This document shows, piece by piece, positions 21,373 to 29,443 of a stretch of 64,000 bases of DNA (the stretch's first letter is position 1; each line of letters starts with the position of its first letter). This DNA is from Tridacna crocea (lineage: Eukaryota > Mollusca > Bivalvia > Cardiida > Cardiidae). The notes beneath the pieces were generated by a model that worked only from the letters and a program-made list of their open reading frames with translations, searched no databases and was not told the origin of the DNA. The translations under genes were made by a program, and so were the position numbers. Location: positions 16,009,501 to 16,073,500 of the forward strand of contig OX031060.1 of NCBI GenBank assembly GCA_943736015.1. The letters run 5' to 3'.

Positions 21373-24300
21373 TTTGCAGACATATTTTAAAAAACAAAGC
21401 TCTATAAAACAGCAAGATAAAAAGAATTTGCCCAAAGAAAGCAGCAGTATCTCCATTTATAAGGCAGTTCATATTAACCCATTACCACACAATCCCTACT
21501 TTTGACGCCCCTGAGAAAGAAGCCTTTAGAAAACATTGCGGGAAAAGGAGAAAATGCTGGAAACCAGCATTTTCTCCTTTTCCAACAATGTTTTCTACCC
21601 TTCACAAAACAAATTTCAAATTTTCAGTCACTTTTATTTTGTCGTCTGCAAATGCTTTCAATTTGAATCAGTCTAAAATATTGTCGTTTGGTAATGGGTT
21701 AATCAACTTCTGTGTGTGTATATATGTCAGCCGACATAGCTCAGTAGGTAGAGTGTAGGACCTGTGAACACAATGTTTCGGGTCCCTACAGGTTGTGGGT
21801 TTGAATCCCTGGCTGGCCAACTAGAATTTCTAATAGTCTTTCGGATGAGACATCAAACCGAGGTCCCATGTGACGATGCTATACACCATGTGACGGTGCT
21901 ATACACCAATCACATTAAAGAACCAGGTGAAGCTCTCAGTGGTTTCGACCTGTATCCCCCGTAACAACTAACCATCTTCTGGGGACGTCGCTCAGATGGG
22001 CAATCGGTAGCGACGATAAATAAACGGAAATAACCAATTAACTTTTGTATATTAATACATTAACACAGTTGTAAGATGTTTCGAATCTGTCTAAACCACT
22101 ACCACATGACAAAATTTTAGACTCTTCCCTGTTGAAAGCATTTGCTGTAGTTCCAGCTTAATTAGAGTTGTCGTCTGCAAATGTCTTCAGTTTGCACAAG
22201 TCCAAAATTTATCCTTTGGTACTGAGTTACAAATATTCAGGCTTACCTGAAGTGTGTCAGCTCTATTTAAAGCAGAGGCATACACCTTAACAAGTATCTC
22301 CTTGTTCTTCAATACTGGTACATCAGTTGTACTGACGGACATATTTTCTGGTCCTCCGTTTTCATAATGTACATACTTCATCTGAAATAGCAGATATCAA
22401 GTGGCATAACAAGGATTAGGGATGATTATGTATTCTGAATATGATTTTTTGGAATGATGAGGACAACATCATTCTCAAAAGTGGGGTAAAACAAGCATTG
22501 TTTCTGATTACACCTTGTGGTTAGGTCTGTAGATCAAAATCAGTCCGCACAAACATCTGCTGCTGAACCTTTCTCTAAACTGCATACATTTATGCATTTT
22601 TCTTCTGTTTTAAATATACAAATGGGTACCTTGCTTTAACCAAAGGTATGAGCTGGCATAACATGCAAATATTTACTCAAAACCTTATGTCATGCAGGTC
22701 AGTGAGACTTGTATTTAGATATGATGCTTACTTTTCTATATTGTGTGGGCAGACATCGTGCCAATGCCGAAAGGTATAGATCTACCTTCAGTCTGAAGGT
22801 GTCTGCTCCGATGCTATTTTTGTGACTGGGAATGCGAAGACCAGTCACAAAAATAGCATCGGAGCAGACACTTTCAGACTGAAGGAAGTATAGGTCAAGA
22901 GCACCAGATAGGGGGAGTGATTTTGATTTCAGAATTAAAAATATCAATTATTCTCTACTAAACCCTATGTTATGGGTACTCATAAGAATCGCCTCATCGA
23001 GACGATTCTAATGAGTACCCACAACACAGGGTTTGGAAGAGAAATAATGAATTTAGAATACCATCAATCCCTCTTATCTGGAGCTCAGACTGATCTACCT
23101 GATCTTTGACAAAAACTGAAGGCTTTGCTGAAACACAATGCATAATTGAGCTACATACTGTAAAAAGGGGGTTTAACCCATTACCACACGAGAAAATTTT
23201 AGACTGGTCCAAATTGAAAGCATTTGCAGACGACAAAATAAAGGTGACTGAAACATTGAAATTTGCTCTGGAAAGGGTAGAAAACATTGTGGGAAAAGGA
23301 GAAAATGCTGGTTACCAGCATTTTCTCCTTTTCCCACAGTGTTTTCAAAAGCCTTCTTTCTCAGGGGCGTCAAAAGTAGGGATTGAATGGTAATGGGTTA
23401 ATGCATCATATTGACCTTGGTCAGCCTCCACAGTCATGCAGGCTGACTGGTGCCAAAACTTTTCAGTACCTGTCAATTTTCTATATGTCTTACGGACCAC
23501 TCTACCTGATGATTTCACTGATTGTTAGACAAAATAAAGTTCATGGATCAACAATTATGTGATGACATAGTACTTGGTCATTATCTCCCGCTAGATGGCA
23601 TTCTATAAATACTCATACGAATCTTCGAAGAATATGACAAGCGCAGACAACGAGTACTTGGTACAGTGCATTATGGAGATGAATTAACTCTTTACCAAAC
23701 AACAAAATTTTAGACCTGTCCAAACTGAAAGCATTTGTAGACGACAAAATAAACATGATTAAAAAATTGAAACATTACTTTAGAAGAGCAGAAAACATCA
23801 TAGGAAAAGGAGAAAATGCTGGTTACCAGCATTTTTTCCTTTCCATAAAATGTTTTCAGAAGGCTTCTTCCTCTGGATCTTAAAAACCAGGGATTGTTTG
23901 GTAAAGGGCTAAAGCCCCCTTTTGCCAGAGCCCAGCTGATGACATCATATAAGTTAACTTAGCCCTGGAATTATTCTTTTATTCAAGTCTTGTATTTGCC
24001 CTTATTTCTAAAAATCTGTCTGTTAGATTTGATAACGAGCTCATAATGTTAACCCTTTACCAAACAGTTCAGAGTTTTTAAAAATAACCCTGAAGAGAAA
24101 TGGCCTTTGAAAACATTGCTGGAAAATTTAAAAAAATGATTCTGATCTATATTTCTTCACTTCCCACGTTTTTATATACCCACAAGGCTGAATTTGTCTG
24201 CAGCAAAGGTTCCAATGACAGGGCCAGAATTTTGATAGCATTCTCTCCTTTTCCCACAATGCTTGAAAACCTATGATATACAAATCCAACCATTTAACCC

Positions 24301-25362
24301 ATTGACGACCCTGAGGAAGGAGCCTTTAGAAAACATTGTGGGAAAAGGAGAAAAAGCTGGTAATCAGCATTTTCTCCTTTACCCACAATGTTTTCTGCCC
24401 TTCACAAAAGAGTTCTGAGATTTTCACTCACTTACATGTTTGCAAATGCTTTTGATTTGGACAAACCTAAAATTATGTTGTTTGGTAATGAGTTAGCCAC
24501 ATTACCTTGTAAATGCTTTAAATCCTTGCTTTCCATTGCTTGGTTGACATTTTGAGCGGCCAGAGGTCTAACTCTTTACCCCAAATATGCATGTGCGCTA
24601 TTTATATCTTAACCCTTTACCACACAATGACAACTTTTAATGCCCGTGAGGGGAAGGCCTAAACTTGACAACTTTTGTGGGAAAAGGAGAAAATACTGGT
24701 AACCAGCATTTTATCCTTTTCCCACAAAGTTCTCTATTCAATCAAAGAAACGTTGCATCATTTGGGCCACTACATGAAGTTTTTGCCTACACATGCTTTC
24801 GTAGTTTCGATTTGGATAGGTCTAAAATTCTCCAGAGTGGTAAAGGGTTAATGACCATGAACAAAAATACGTTTGAAGACAGTGTGAGTACTGGAGAATA
24901 TGCTGGTTAACAGCGTTTTCTCTTTTTCACATATTTTCTACATCTTCCTCTTCAAATACTGAAGACATTCCTTTGGCTACTCTGAATTAGCCGTCTGTAA
25001 ATGTAGACTAGATCTAGATCTATAGACTACTCTCATTTCGTCTTATCCACTGGTCAAGAGCCAATATTGCATATATCAACCCTTAGGTCTACTGTTTAGC
25101 ACCATTTTCTCCTTTTCTCACAATGTTTTCCATCCCTTTACAGACAAGTTTCACCACTTTCATCAAATATTCCATTTGTCGTCTGCAATGCAGACCAGTC
25201 TAAATTTTTATCGTTTGGTCAAAAGATAAGTCATCCTAATTTATGAACCTCATCGTGACAAATCTTAATGCGAGCAACTCTTACCTTTGCAGACATGACA
25301 TGCACAAATCTGGTCAGCAACAATGTCACAGGTAATACAGCTTTCAAAATATGGCGTCCCAT
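13880..25362 (-). CDS. TP53I3: Quinone oxidoreductase PIG3-like (spliced gene, whole coding span)
   Basis: NADPH-dependent, zinc-less medium-chain reductase; family members reduce quinones and other electrophiles in the cytosol. Coding exons in order are 25285-25362, 22247-22381, 19732-19867, 18618-18749, 17367-17579, 16365-16469, 14746-14837 and 13880-14095. The seven core exons sum to 1029 nt (342 residues plus stop), against 332 in human PIG3. Visible family marks are GGPEN near residue 9, SALNRAD near 36-42, ILGLEAAG near 58-65, [10 protein letters not shown], the dinucleotide-binding turn [14 protein letters not shown] at 146-159, [47 protein letters not shown], and a C-terminal [19 protein letters not shown]. 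Every intron is GT-AG with matching phases. I identified it from remembered family sequence, not a search. A p53 link is known only for the mammalian gene. Confidence 0.93.
14120..14350 (-). mobile_element. palMITE
   Basis: Starts 25 bp upstream of the last PIG3 exon in gene order; centre GGTGACC. Confidence 0.85.
14438..14615 (-). mobile_element. palMITE, stem lost
   Basis: Only AATATTGTAGGAAAAGGAGC remains of the stem. Confidence 0.45.
14746..14837 (-). CDS. TP53I3: PIG3-like exon 7
   Basis: 92 nt, phase 1 to 0. [20 protein letters not shown] and then [10 protein letters not shown]. Acceptor TTTTCAG, donor GAG|GTAAGA. Matches the 'GDINGPLFSKLLFKRG' stretch of the vertebrate protein. Confidence 0.92.
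14850..15040 (+). mobile_element. palMITE, very degenerate
   Basis: Arm B traces CTTTTCCTTCAGAATGTC and end GGATTAA. Confidence 0.35.
15041..15270 (-). mobile_element. palMITE
   Basis: 230 bp; CACTGTGGG/CCCACAGTG stem as at 8814. Confidence 0.94.
15342..15536. mobile_element. Hairpin MITE, second family, copy 1
   Basis: Terminal repeat GAGCTCCAGATAAGAGGGAG with inverse CTCCCTCTATCTGGAGCTC at the right end. Inside is a palindrome (15400-15475) with centre ATCGTCTCAATGAGACGAT. Confidence 0.75.
15790..16065 (-). mobile_element. SINE family 1, degenerate
   Basis: Minus-strand B box GGTTCAAATTCCC near 15950. The last part (16017-16065, CATGGATAGTGTACCAGCCC) is an opposite-facing tail piece of the same family. 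Sits between PIG3 exons 7 and 6. Confidence 0.5.
16083..16312 (+). mobile_element. palMITE
   Basis: 230 bp; centre GGTTTCC; 53 bp from PIG3 exon 6. Confidence 0.93.
16365..16469 (-). CDS. TP53I3: PIG3-like exon 6
   Basis: 105 nt, phase 1 to 1. [20 protein letters not shown] then GRWVVYGLM. Two donor GTs lie close together; G|GTGGGT is the one that keeps the GGG-NVNG reading in exon 7. Confidence 0.93.
16606..16830 (-). mobile_element. palMITE, diverged
   Basis: Stem GGGAAAAGGACAAAATGCTG; arm A eroded. Confidence 0.65.
16831..17290 (+). mobile_element. palMITE split by SINE family 2
   Basis: The SINE sits in arm A at ATTTGCAGGCA; the stem lacks its inner half. Confidence 0.7.
16864..17123 (-). 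mobile_element. tRNA-derived SINE, family 2, inserted in a palMITE
   Basis: Flanked by an 11-bp duplication ATTTGCAGGCA (16853-16863 and 17124-17134). On the minus strand GCTCAGTGGTGAGC and GAGTTCGATATCCGG are the A and B boxes; the body includes CTTTAACAGCTAAGGTCATA. Confidence 0.8.
17367..17579 (-). CDS. TP53I3: PIG3-like exon 5 (NADPH-binding fold)
   Basis: 213 nt, phase 1 to 1. Contains [20 protein letters not shown], the glycine-rich NADPH-binding turn, followed by [18 protein letters not shown] and GFNYKEVDF. Acceptor CAACAG, donor AATG|GTGAGA. An intact palMITE ends only 57 bp upstream of the acceptor. Confidence 0.95.
17637..17865 (-). mobile_element. palMITE
   Basis: 229 bp, immediately upstream of PIG3 exon 5. 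Confidence 0.92.
17866..18043 (-). mobile_element. palMITE, left stem deleted
   Basis: GGGAATGGGCATTTTCTCC joins the outer left to the right half. Confidence 0.75.
18040..18295. mobile_element. palMITE with arm A on both sides
   Basis: Left GACTCTACCAAATCGAAAG and right inverse CTGCAAATGCTTTAATTTTG; no arm B. Confidence 0.65.
18292..18505 (-). mobile_element. palMITE
   Basis: 214 bp; centre GGAAACC; small deletion in arm A. Confidence 0.9.
18502..18582 (-). mobile_element. palMITE, 81-bp stemless derivative
   Basis: Only the two ends remain; shares TTAA with its neighbour and lies 36 bp from PIG3 exon 4. Confidence 0.55.
18618..18749 (-). CDS. TP53I3: PIG3-like exon 4
   Basis: 132 nt, phase 1 to 1. 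Encodes [20 protein letters not shown], then [20 protein letters not shown]. Acceptor TTCAG|GTGG, donor GTAG|GTATGT. It supplies the end of the GroES-like catalytic domain and the start of the nucleotide-binding domain. Confidence 0.93.
19039..19277 (+). mobile_element. palMITE
   Basis: Right end GTGGTAAGGAGTTAA; GTCGTTAAAAGTCATCATTG arm B variant. Confidence 0.85.
19732..19867 (-). CDS. TP53I3: PIG3-like exon 3
   Basis: Phase 0 in, phase 1 out (136 nt). Translates [20 protein letters not shown] and continues [20 protein letters not shown]. Tyr50 corresponds to the substrate-pocket tyrosine region of PIG3. The donor GCAG|GTCATG is weak but is forced by the frame of the next exon. Confidence 0.93.
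19921..20149 (+). mobile_element. palMITE
   Basis: 229 bp; centre GGTAACC although A-first. Starts 53 bp from PIG3 exon 3. An A fragment is also at 19625-19690. Confidence 0.87.
20150..20341 (+). mobile_element. palMITE
   Basis: Follows the previous copy directly; stem GGAGATTAAGCTGATTACCA. Confidence 0.7.
20389..20699 (+). mobile_element. palMITE with about 90-bp insert in arm A
   Basis: Arm A is broken near 20445 and resumes at AAATAAACGTG (20536). Confidence 0.75.
20805..21370 (+). mobile_element. SINE family 1 interrupted by a palMITE
   Basis: Left part to 20960 (CAGGACTTGAGAACAAGG, GCAGGATTTGTTTCTCACTT), right part from 21190 (CCATGGCTTGGAAAGAAAAT to GTGTTAAACATCAATCAATC). The (ATCA)n tail runs to about 21370. 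The palMITE at 20961-21189 lies between, with TTAA on both sides. Confidence 0.75.
20961..21189 (-). mobile_element. palMITE inside SINE family 1
   Basis: 229 bp; both flanks are SINE sequence, TTAA duplicated. Confidence 0.94.
21474..21702 (-). mobile_element. palMITE
   Basis: 229 bp; centre GGAAACC; right end TAATGGGTTAA. Confidence 0.93.
21728..22045 (+). mobile_element. tRNA-derived SINE, family 3 (possibly Meta-type)
   Basis: A box ATAGCTCAGTAGGTAGAG and B box GGGTTTGAATCCC, then TCGGATGAGACATCAAACCG, which resembles the conserved domain of the MetaSINE superfamily as I remember it. Contains a short tandem repeat of CCATGTGACGATGCTATACA. Confidence 0.7.
22093..22230. mobile_element. 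palMITE, A/A form without stem
   Basis: Arm A at left, inverse arm A at right, 138 bp, next to the PIG3 exon 2 donor. Confidence 0.6.
22247..22381 (-). CDS. TP53I3: PIG3-like exon 2
   Basis: 45 codons, phase 0 to 0. It starts [16 protein letters not shown] and ends [10 protein letters not shown], aligning with the human N terminus. The acceptor TTTCAG sits directly before the ATG, so a further 5' exon must exist. Donor is CAG|GTAAGC. A stemless palMITE remnant ends 16 bp downstream of the exon. Confidence 0.93.
22785..22885. repeat. Near-perfect 45-bp hairpin, 11-nt loop
   Basis: Arms 22785-22829 and 22841-22885 pair with a single mismatch (a G·T pair); loop GAATGCGAAGA. Abuts the hairpin MITE at 22899. 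It has the size of a miRNA or siRNA precursor, but expression is unknown. Confidence 0.85.
22899..23086. mobile_element. Hairpin MITE, second family, copy 2
   Basis: Terminal GAGCACCAGATAGGGGGAGT and CCCTCTTATCTGGAGCTC. Palindrome 22960-23034, centre ATCGCCTCATCGAGACGAT. Between PIG3 exons 1 and 2. Confidence 0.75.
23173..23401 (+). mobile_element. palMITE
   Basis: 229 bp, close to consensus; one stem side CCCACAGTG. Confidence 0.95.
23683..23912 (+). mobile_element. palMITE
   Basis: 230 bp; right end GGGCTAA. Confidence 0.9.
24049..24280 (-). mobile_element. palMITE, degenerate
   Basis: TTAACCCTTTACCAAAC end kept; stem no longer pairs. Confidence 0.45.
24294..24496 (-). mobile_element. 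palMITE
   Basis: Lacks about 20 bp after the left end; centre GGTAATC. Confidence 0.85.
24609..24851 (-). mobile_element. palMITE
   Basis: 243 bp; arm A CTACACATGCTTTCGTAG. Confidence 0.85.
24852..25235 (-). mobile_element. palMITE relics (two)
   Basis: Stem halves near 24895-24945 and 25100-25135, arm A near 25180-25225. Confidence 0.45.
25285..25362 (-). CDS. TP53I3: PIG3-like exon 1: N-terminal extension (predicted)
   Basis: ATG at 25362 opens 26 codons, then donor AAG|GTAAGA, phase 0, exactly in frame with the next exon. An in-frame TAA lies 9 nt upstream of the ATG, which fixes the start if this exon is transcribed. The peptide begins [16 protein letters not shown], has only basic charges (R3, K7, R18, K26) and a hydrophobic middle, resembling a mitochondrial presequence or signal-anchor. 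Human PIG3 has no such segment. The exon rests on reading frame and splice signal alone. Confidence 0.5.
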
Positions 25363-26660
25363 ATGATTTTATCTAAACCAAAATTTTCTCTTCTGCATTA
25401 CACATTAATCTTATATGCAATCTTATATGCAAATGTATGGACCGTTTTACTTGACAAAGGTATGCAGACTCGTGTAACACAATATCGTTGAACATGGACC
25501 AGTCTAGCTTGCTTGTTACAACTGAAGCTTTCATTTCCGTTGCAGAAAGAGATCTAAATGTTTTCGCCTGGAACAAATTTATACGTAGTGAAATTTATCT
25601 TACAAGAAACACAAGTAGATTCTAGATCTATATGAAGTATGTTAACAAATTGACAAACAAGACAACACAAAGCGTAAAGTGCACACGTGTACACGCGCGT
25701 ATAGCGGGGGTGCGGGGGAGTTCCAGGTTTGCATCATCCCAGCAACCTTTGAACTATTCATAGATCTAGACCTCTATGGCGTTATGAAGTAAGTCATTGC
25801 CTGGGTCCATGGATGCCGTAAGTTAGTCTTTTCATTACTCCATGTTGCGGTCTCCTTTCAGAGTCCGTAGATCTATAGATGTCAGATCTCTGGAAGACTG
25901 TAGATCTAGATCTATAGATGTCAGATCTCTGGAAGACTGTTTATCTATTCCCATATTTTTGACGAATGGAAAACGATCAGATTGAAATCCAGGCAAAGTC
26001 TTGTTCAATACTTTGCAATCTATCTATGAGTGACAAAGCGCCAAAATGATTGTTATTACATGTATTTTCATATGGGATCAATAGGCTGCCTTGATTTATT
26101 TTCAGTTTTGGCGCTAAGTTTTCAAAGCCTGGTGGGATGGTCACATGATCAATAATACATGCGTCGTGTAGATCTATAATTATGGTGCCATATTTCTGGA
26201 CTGGATCGACAAATTTTTACGCTATGTCTTGTCTCAGGACAAATCAAAGTTTTTTTACCTCAATTTCCCGAGATTTTTTTAGAAAAGCAGGTCTATGTCA
26301 CCTTCCTGTAACTCCTCGATAGACGGAGCTCCCCACTACCGTTATTAGATATAGGCGCCAAAATTAGGTACAAGGTTAGACTGCATTGTGGGGTCCAGGG
26401 CCCTGAACCCCTTCAAATAATCCGGTCAAATCTCGGCGGCTGGTGCAACTACATTTTGCCTATATCATTTCTAACAGGGATCTTATAGGTCTCTAGACTA
26501 TACACGATCCCTGTTTCTCACAATAGTATACAGAATCAAATACAACTTCGGACCCGACCCACGCAGACAAACCAACGTTACTTGTCATTCGCCCTTTGAT
26601 CGCAGACAAATTACTTTCGTTCAATGTCGGAAAAGACTGGCGATCCAAGGATCACAAACA
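25363..26660. other. Unique region upstream of the PIG3-like gene
   Basis: Largest stretch with almost no palMITE, and the expected place for the promoter. Carries a 39-bp tandem duplication (25869-25946), repeated TAGATCTA-type octamers and a CpG-bearing block (GTACACGCGCGTATAGCGGG, near 25690). No TATA or start site can be assigned with confidence. Confidence 0.35.
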
Positions 26661-26859
26661 GTTTTTCAGTTTCCCACAATGCTTTCTATCCATTTATAGT
26701 CACGTTTTATTGGTCTTCTGCCAATAGACCTATTTTCAGCATGGACTAGTCTAAAAGTTTGTTTTAAGTTAAACGGTTGGAGATTATGTTAAGCATAGCA
26801 ATTTACTTTTTCAACAACTAGAATGTTTGACCACTGCAGTATCATTAGGATGTTTTGTT

Positions 26860-27088
26860 TATCCCTTTCCCAAACAATCCCTGGTTTTTACGATTCTGGA
26901 ATAATATCCTTTTGAAAACATCGTGGGAAAAGGAGAAAATGCTGTTAGCCAGCATTTTCTCCTTTTCCCACAAATGTTTTCTACCCTAATATAGACAGAA
27001 TTCATCTTTTATGCAAGAGTTGAATTGTCGTCTGTAAATGCTTTCAATTTTGTCTAGTCCAAAAGTTTGTCGTTAGGGACAGGGTTAA
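26860..27088 (-). mobile_element. palMITE, CCCTTTCCCAAAC subfamily
   Basis: Centre TTAGCC; arm A GTCTAGTCCAAAAGTTTG. A relic also at 26665-26775. Confidence 0.88.
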
Positions 27089-27089
27089 A

Positions 27090-27350
27090 CAATACTGTGG
27101 GCGCTTGGACGTCCTGTTAGCACTTGAAGAAGGACTCTAGATAGGGAGCTGCGACACACCAGAATGTCTTGGGGAGAAGCAAAAGCTGCTGCTCTGTAAA
27201 GACAGATCTTGATGGAGAGTTCTGGTGGCGGCCCTATGCTCCGCGAGGAGTGAAGAGTACGAAGTCAAGTAAAGTAAGTTGGTGGCTTTGATAAACTGTG
27301 ATACTGTCTTTAAAATGCATTTTAAAACTTCTGGTTTGCACAACAAAACA
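27090..27350 (+). other. Possible LINE 3' relic
   Basis: GTGGCGGCCCTATGCTCCGC, then GAGGAGTGAAGAGTACGAAG, resembles the coding end of RTE-like LINEs as I recall it. Too short to prove. Confidence 0.25.
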
Positions 27351-27489
27351 GGTCATGAGAACAGGACAAAGATTTCATCTCGGGGCGATATGAAATATCA
27401 CCATAGAATGAAATTTTTGTCTTAATTACGATAGGCATACAAGTACAAAAGAAGCTTTTAATGATATAGGATCAAATTGGCCAGGAACA

Positions 27490-27600
27490 CGCGAAAAGGG
27501 GAATATGGATATTTGCGTAGTGTCGTCTCGTATCACCCGAGACAACACTTTACGACTACATTGCATTTTGCCCTACAGTAGACTTCCGTAAAACAGAAAA
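27490..27600. mobile_element. Hairpin repeat, second copy
   Basis: GGATATTTGCGTAGTGTCGT, CTCGTATCACCCGAG and GACAACACTTTACGACTACA; the stem is shorter than in the 6450 copy. Confidence 0.5.
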
Positions 27601-27660
27601 TAATGCAAGTGGACCATGATGGTCCTATATCGCTCACCTGAGTACTAAGCAGTAAAGGTC

Positions 27661-27889
27661 TTAACCCTTTACCACACGAGAAAATTTTAGACTGGTCCAA
27701 ATTGAAAGCATTTGCAGACGACAAAATAAAGGTGACTGAAAAATAGAAATTTGTTCTGGGAAGGGTAGAAAACACTGAAGGAAAAGGAGAAAATGCTGGT
27801 TACCAGCATTTTCTCCTTTTCCTACAATGTTTTCAAAAGGCTTCTTTCTCAGGGGCGTCAAAAGTAGGGATTGTGTGGTAATGGGTTAA
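27661..27889 (+). mobile_element. palMITE
   Basis: 229 bp; nearly identical to 23173 outside the left stem (ACTGAAGGAAAAGG). Confidence 0.95.
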
Positions 27890-27934
27890 ATAAAGATAAA
27901 TACTAAATATCACGATTCAAGGCCAAATGATGAT

Positions 27935-28135
27935 GAAACAAGAGCAGCAAATTGTCTCAGTTTAACTTTTAATTTCTGTTCAGGACAAGCAAGAAATACT
28001 GTGAAAATGAAGACCAAAGTGGAATTACTCAAAAATTCACGCTAGGTAGAGTTATTGTTCTTGCGTACTGTACCCCGTAATATTGCAACAAGCATGCATA
28101 CCAAGTTTGAAGTCGTTCTGACATGAGATGACAAA
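27935..28135. mobile_element. Degenerate pearl-like fragment
   Basis: ACAAGAGCAGCAAATTGTCT resembles the head of element 3, and AATTACTCAAAAATTCACGC then GAGTTATTGTTCTTGCGTAC resembles one diverged core unit. A separate head-like GGACCATGATGGTCC followed by CGCTCACCTGAGTA lies at 27611-27645. Confidence 0.5.
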
Positions 28136-28345
28136 GTTATATTCTGGACAGGCACCTATCCATGTTTTCCTTGAGTTTCTTTTACCAGTTCTGCATTGCT
28201 TTCCTACATAATCATCGCTGAAACAACAATCAGTAGTGAGAAAGGAATCCCGTCGCAATTACTATAATCAATCCTCCAAAAGAAATTGGTCGAGCCTGAG
28301 ATCGAACCAGCAAACCCGTTCTTGTATCATCACTTACAGAGATCA
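28136..28345 (-). mobile_element. SINE family 1
   Basis: ACCTATCCATGTTTTCCTTG, GAGTTTCTTTTACCAGTTCT, and a minus-strand B box GGTTCGATCTC near 28298-28308. Confidence 0.65.
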
Positions 28346-28828
28346 CAAAAAGGTTTTGTATGCATAATATTGTTTTTTAATTTTCATTAGTCAATAAACA
28401 AATATAAATTCATACAAAGCATCATAGTGTCAACAGAATGGAATGACTATTACCATGATTAAAGAAAAATTACAAAGAAATATCATAAATAATAACAAAG
28501 ACTTTAAAACTACATAAAACAGTGATCGGTTGAAATTTTTCCATGTGTTTTAGCATTTCTAAACATTGTCTTACATCTCTGATTTAAATGGCAAAAATGC
28601 ATTGGCAGCCAGAAAATAGCATCCTCGTTGACCCAGTTTCGATTTATTGTGTTATTCATGGAGAGTAATGTAATGCTTACACCTGGATTCTGAGGGCGGA
28701 AAATAGCGCCCCTTTCTACAGCCGTGGATGGTATATACAACTGTTAGGATTGTTTAAATTCTCCCTAGACAAAGACACGTATCTTCTACTATGTGTTCAA
28801 GGAATTCAAGGCTTGTTGCATGTGGAAG
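28346..28828. other. Unresolved spacer with one weak minus-strand frame
   Basis: A 76-codon minus frame (28510-28740) follows an acceptor-like CCTAACAG, but I could not connect it to any gene or family. Confidence 0.3.
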
Positions 28829-29056
28829 TTAACCCATTACCACACAATCCCTACTTTTGATGACCCTGTGAAAGAAGTCTTTATAAAACATTGTGGGAAA
28901 AGGAGAAAATGCTGGTTACCGGCATTTTCTCCTTTTCCCACAATGTTTTCTACCCTTCACAGAACGAATTTCAAATTATCAGTCACTCTAACTTTTTCCT
29001 CTGCAAATGCTTTCAATTTGGACAAGCCTAAAATATTGTCGTTTGGTAATGAGTTA
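28829..29056 (-). mobile_element. palMITE
   Basis: 228 bp; centre GGTTACCGG despite B-first orientation. Confidence 0.92.
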
Positions 29057-29149
29057 ACACACCTATATCAGCACTATTCACAAGCAATCAATCTTCATCT
29101 TTAGGGGTCAAGCTAAACACAGAAATTAGATCTTGATGCTTTTCTATTG

Positions 29150-29316
29150 TCTTAACCCTTTGACTCACAGCAAAATTTGAGACTTATCCAAATTTTGCAG
29201 ACGACAATTTCGTAGTAACTCAAATATTGCAATTTTTCTGTGATAGGATAGAAAACTTTGTGGGAATAGGAGAAAATGCTTGCTTACAGCATTTTCTCCT
29301 TTTCCCACAAGGTTTT
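29150..29316 (+). mobile_element. palMITE, arm B lost
   Basis: Joined after the right stem to the next copy's TTTACCAAACG end. Confidence 0.7.
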
Positions 29317-29443
29317 GAACTCTTTACCAAACGATGAAAATGTAGACTTGTCCAAATTGAAAGCATTTGCAGACAAAGAAATAAACGTCTCAAATAATGA
29401 AATTTGTTTCCTATTGGATAGAAAACATTGTGGGAAAAGGAGA

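Noticed and set aside
21728..21800. tRNA gene on the plus strand
   Set aside because: Boxes are good, but the sequence runs on into a repeated SINE body and the acceptor stem does not pair.
28510..28740. 76-codon minus-strand frame after an acceptor-like CCTAACAG
   Set aside because: No donor partner, no recognisable family, no neighbouring exon; kept only as a spacer note.
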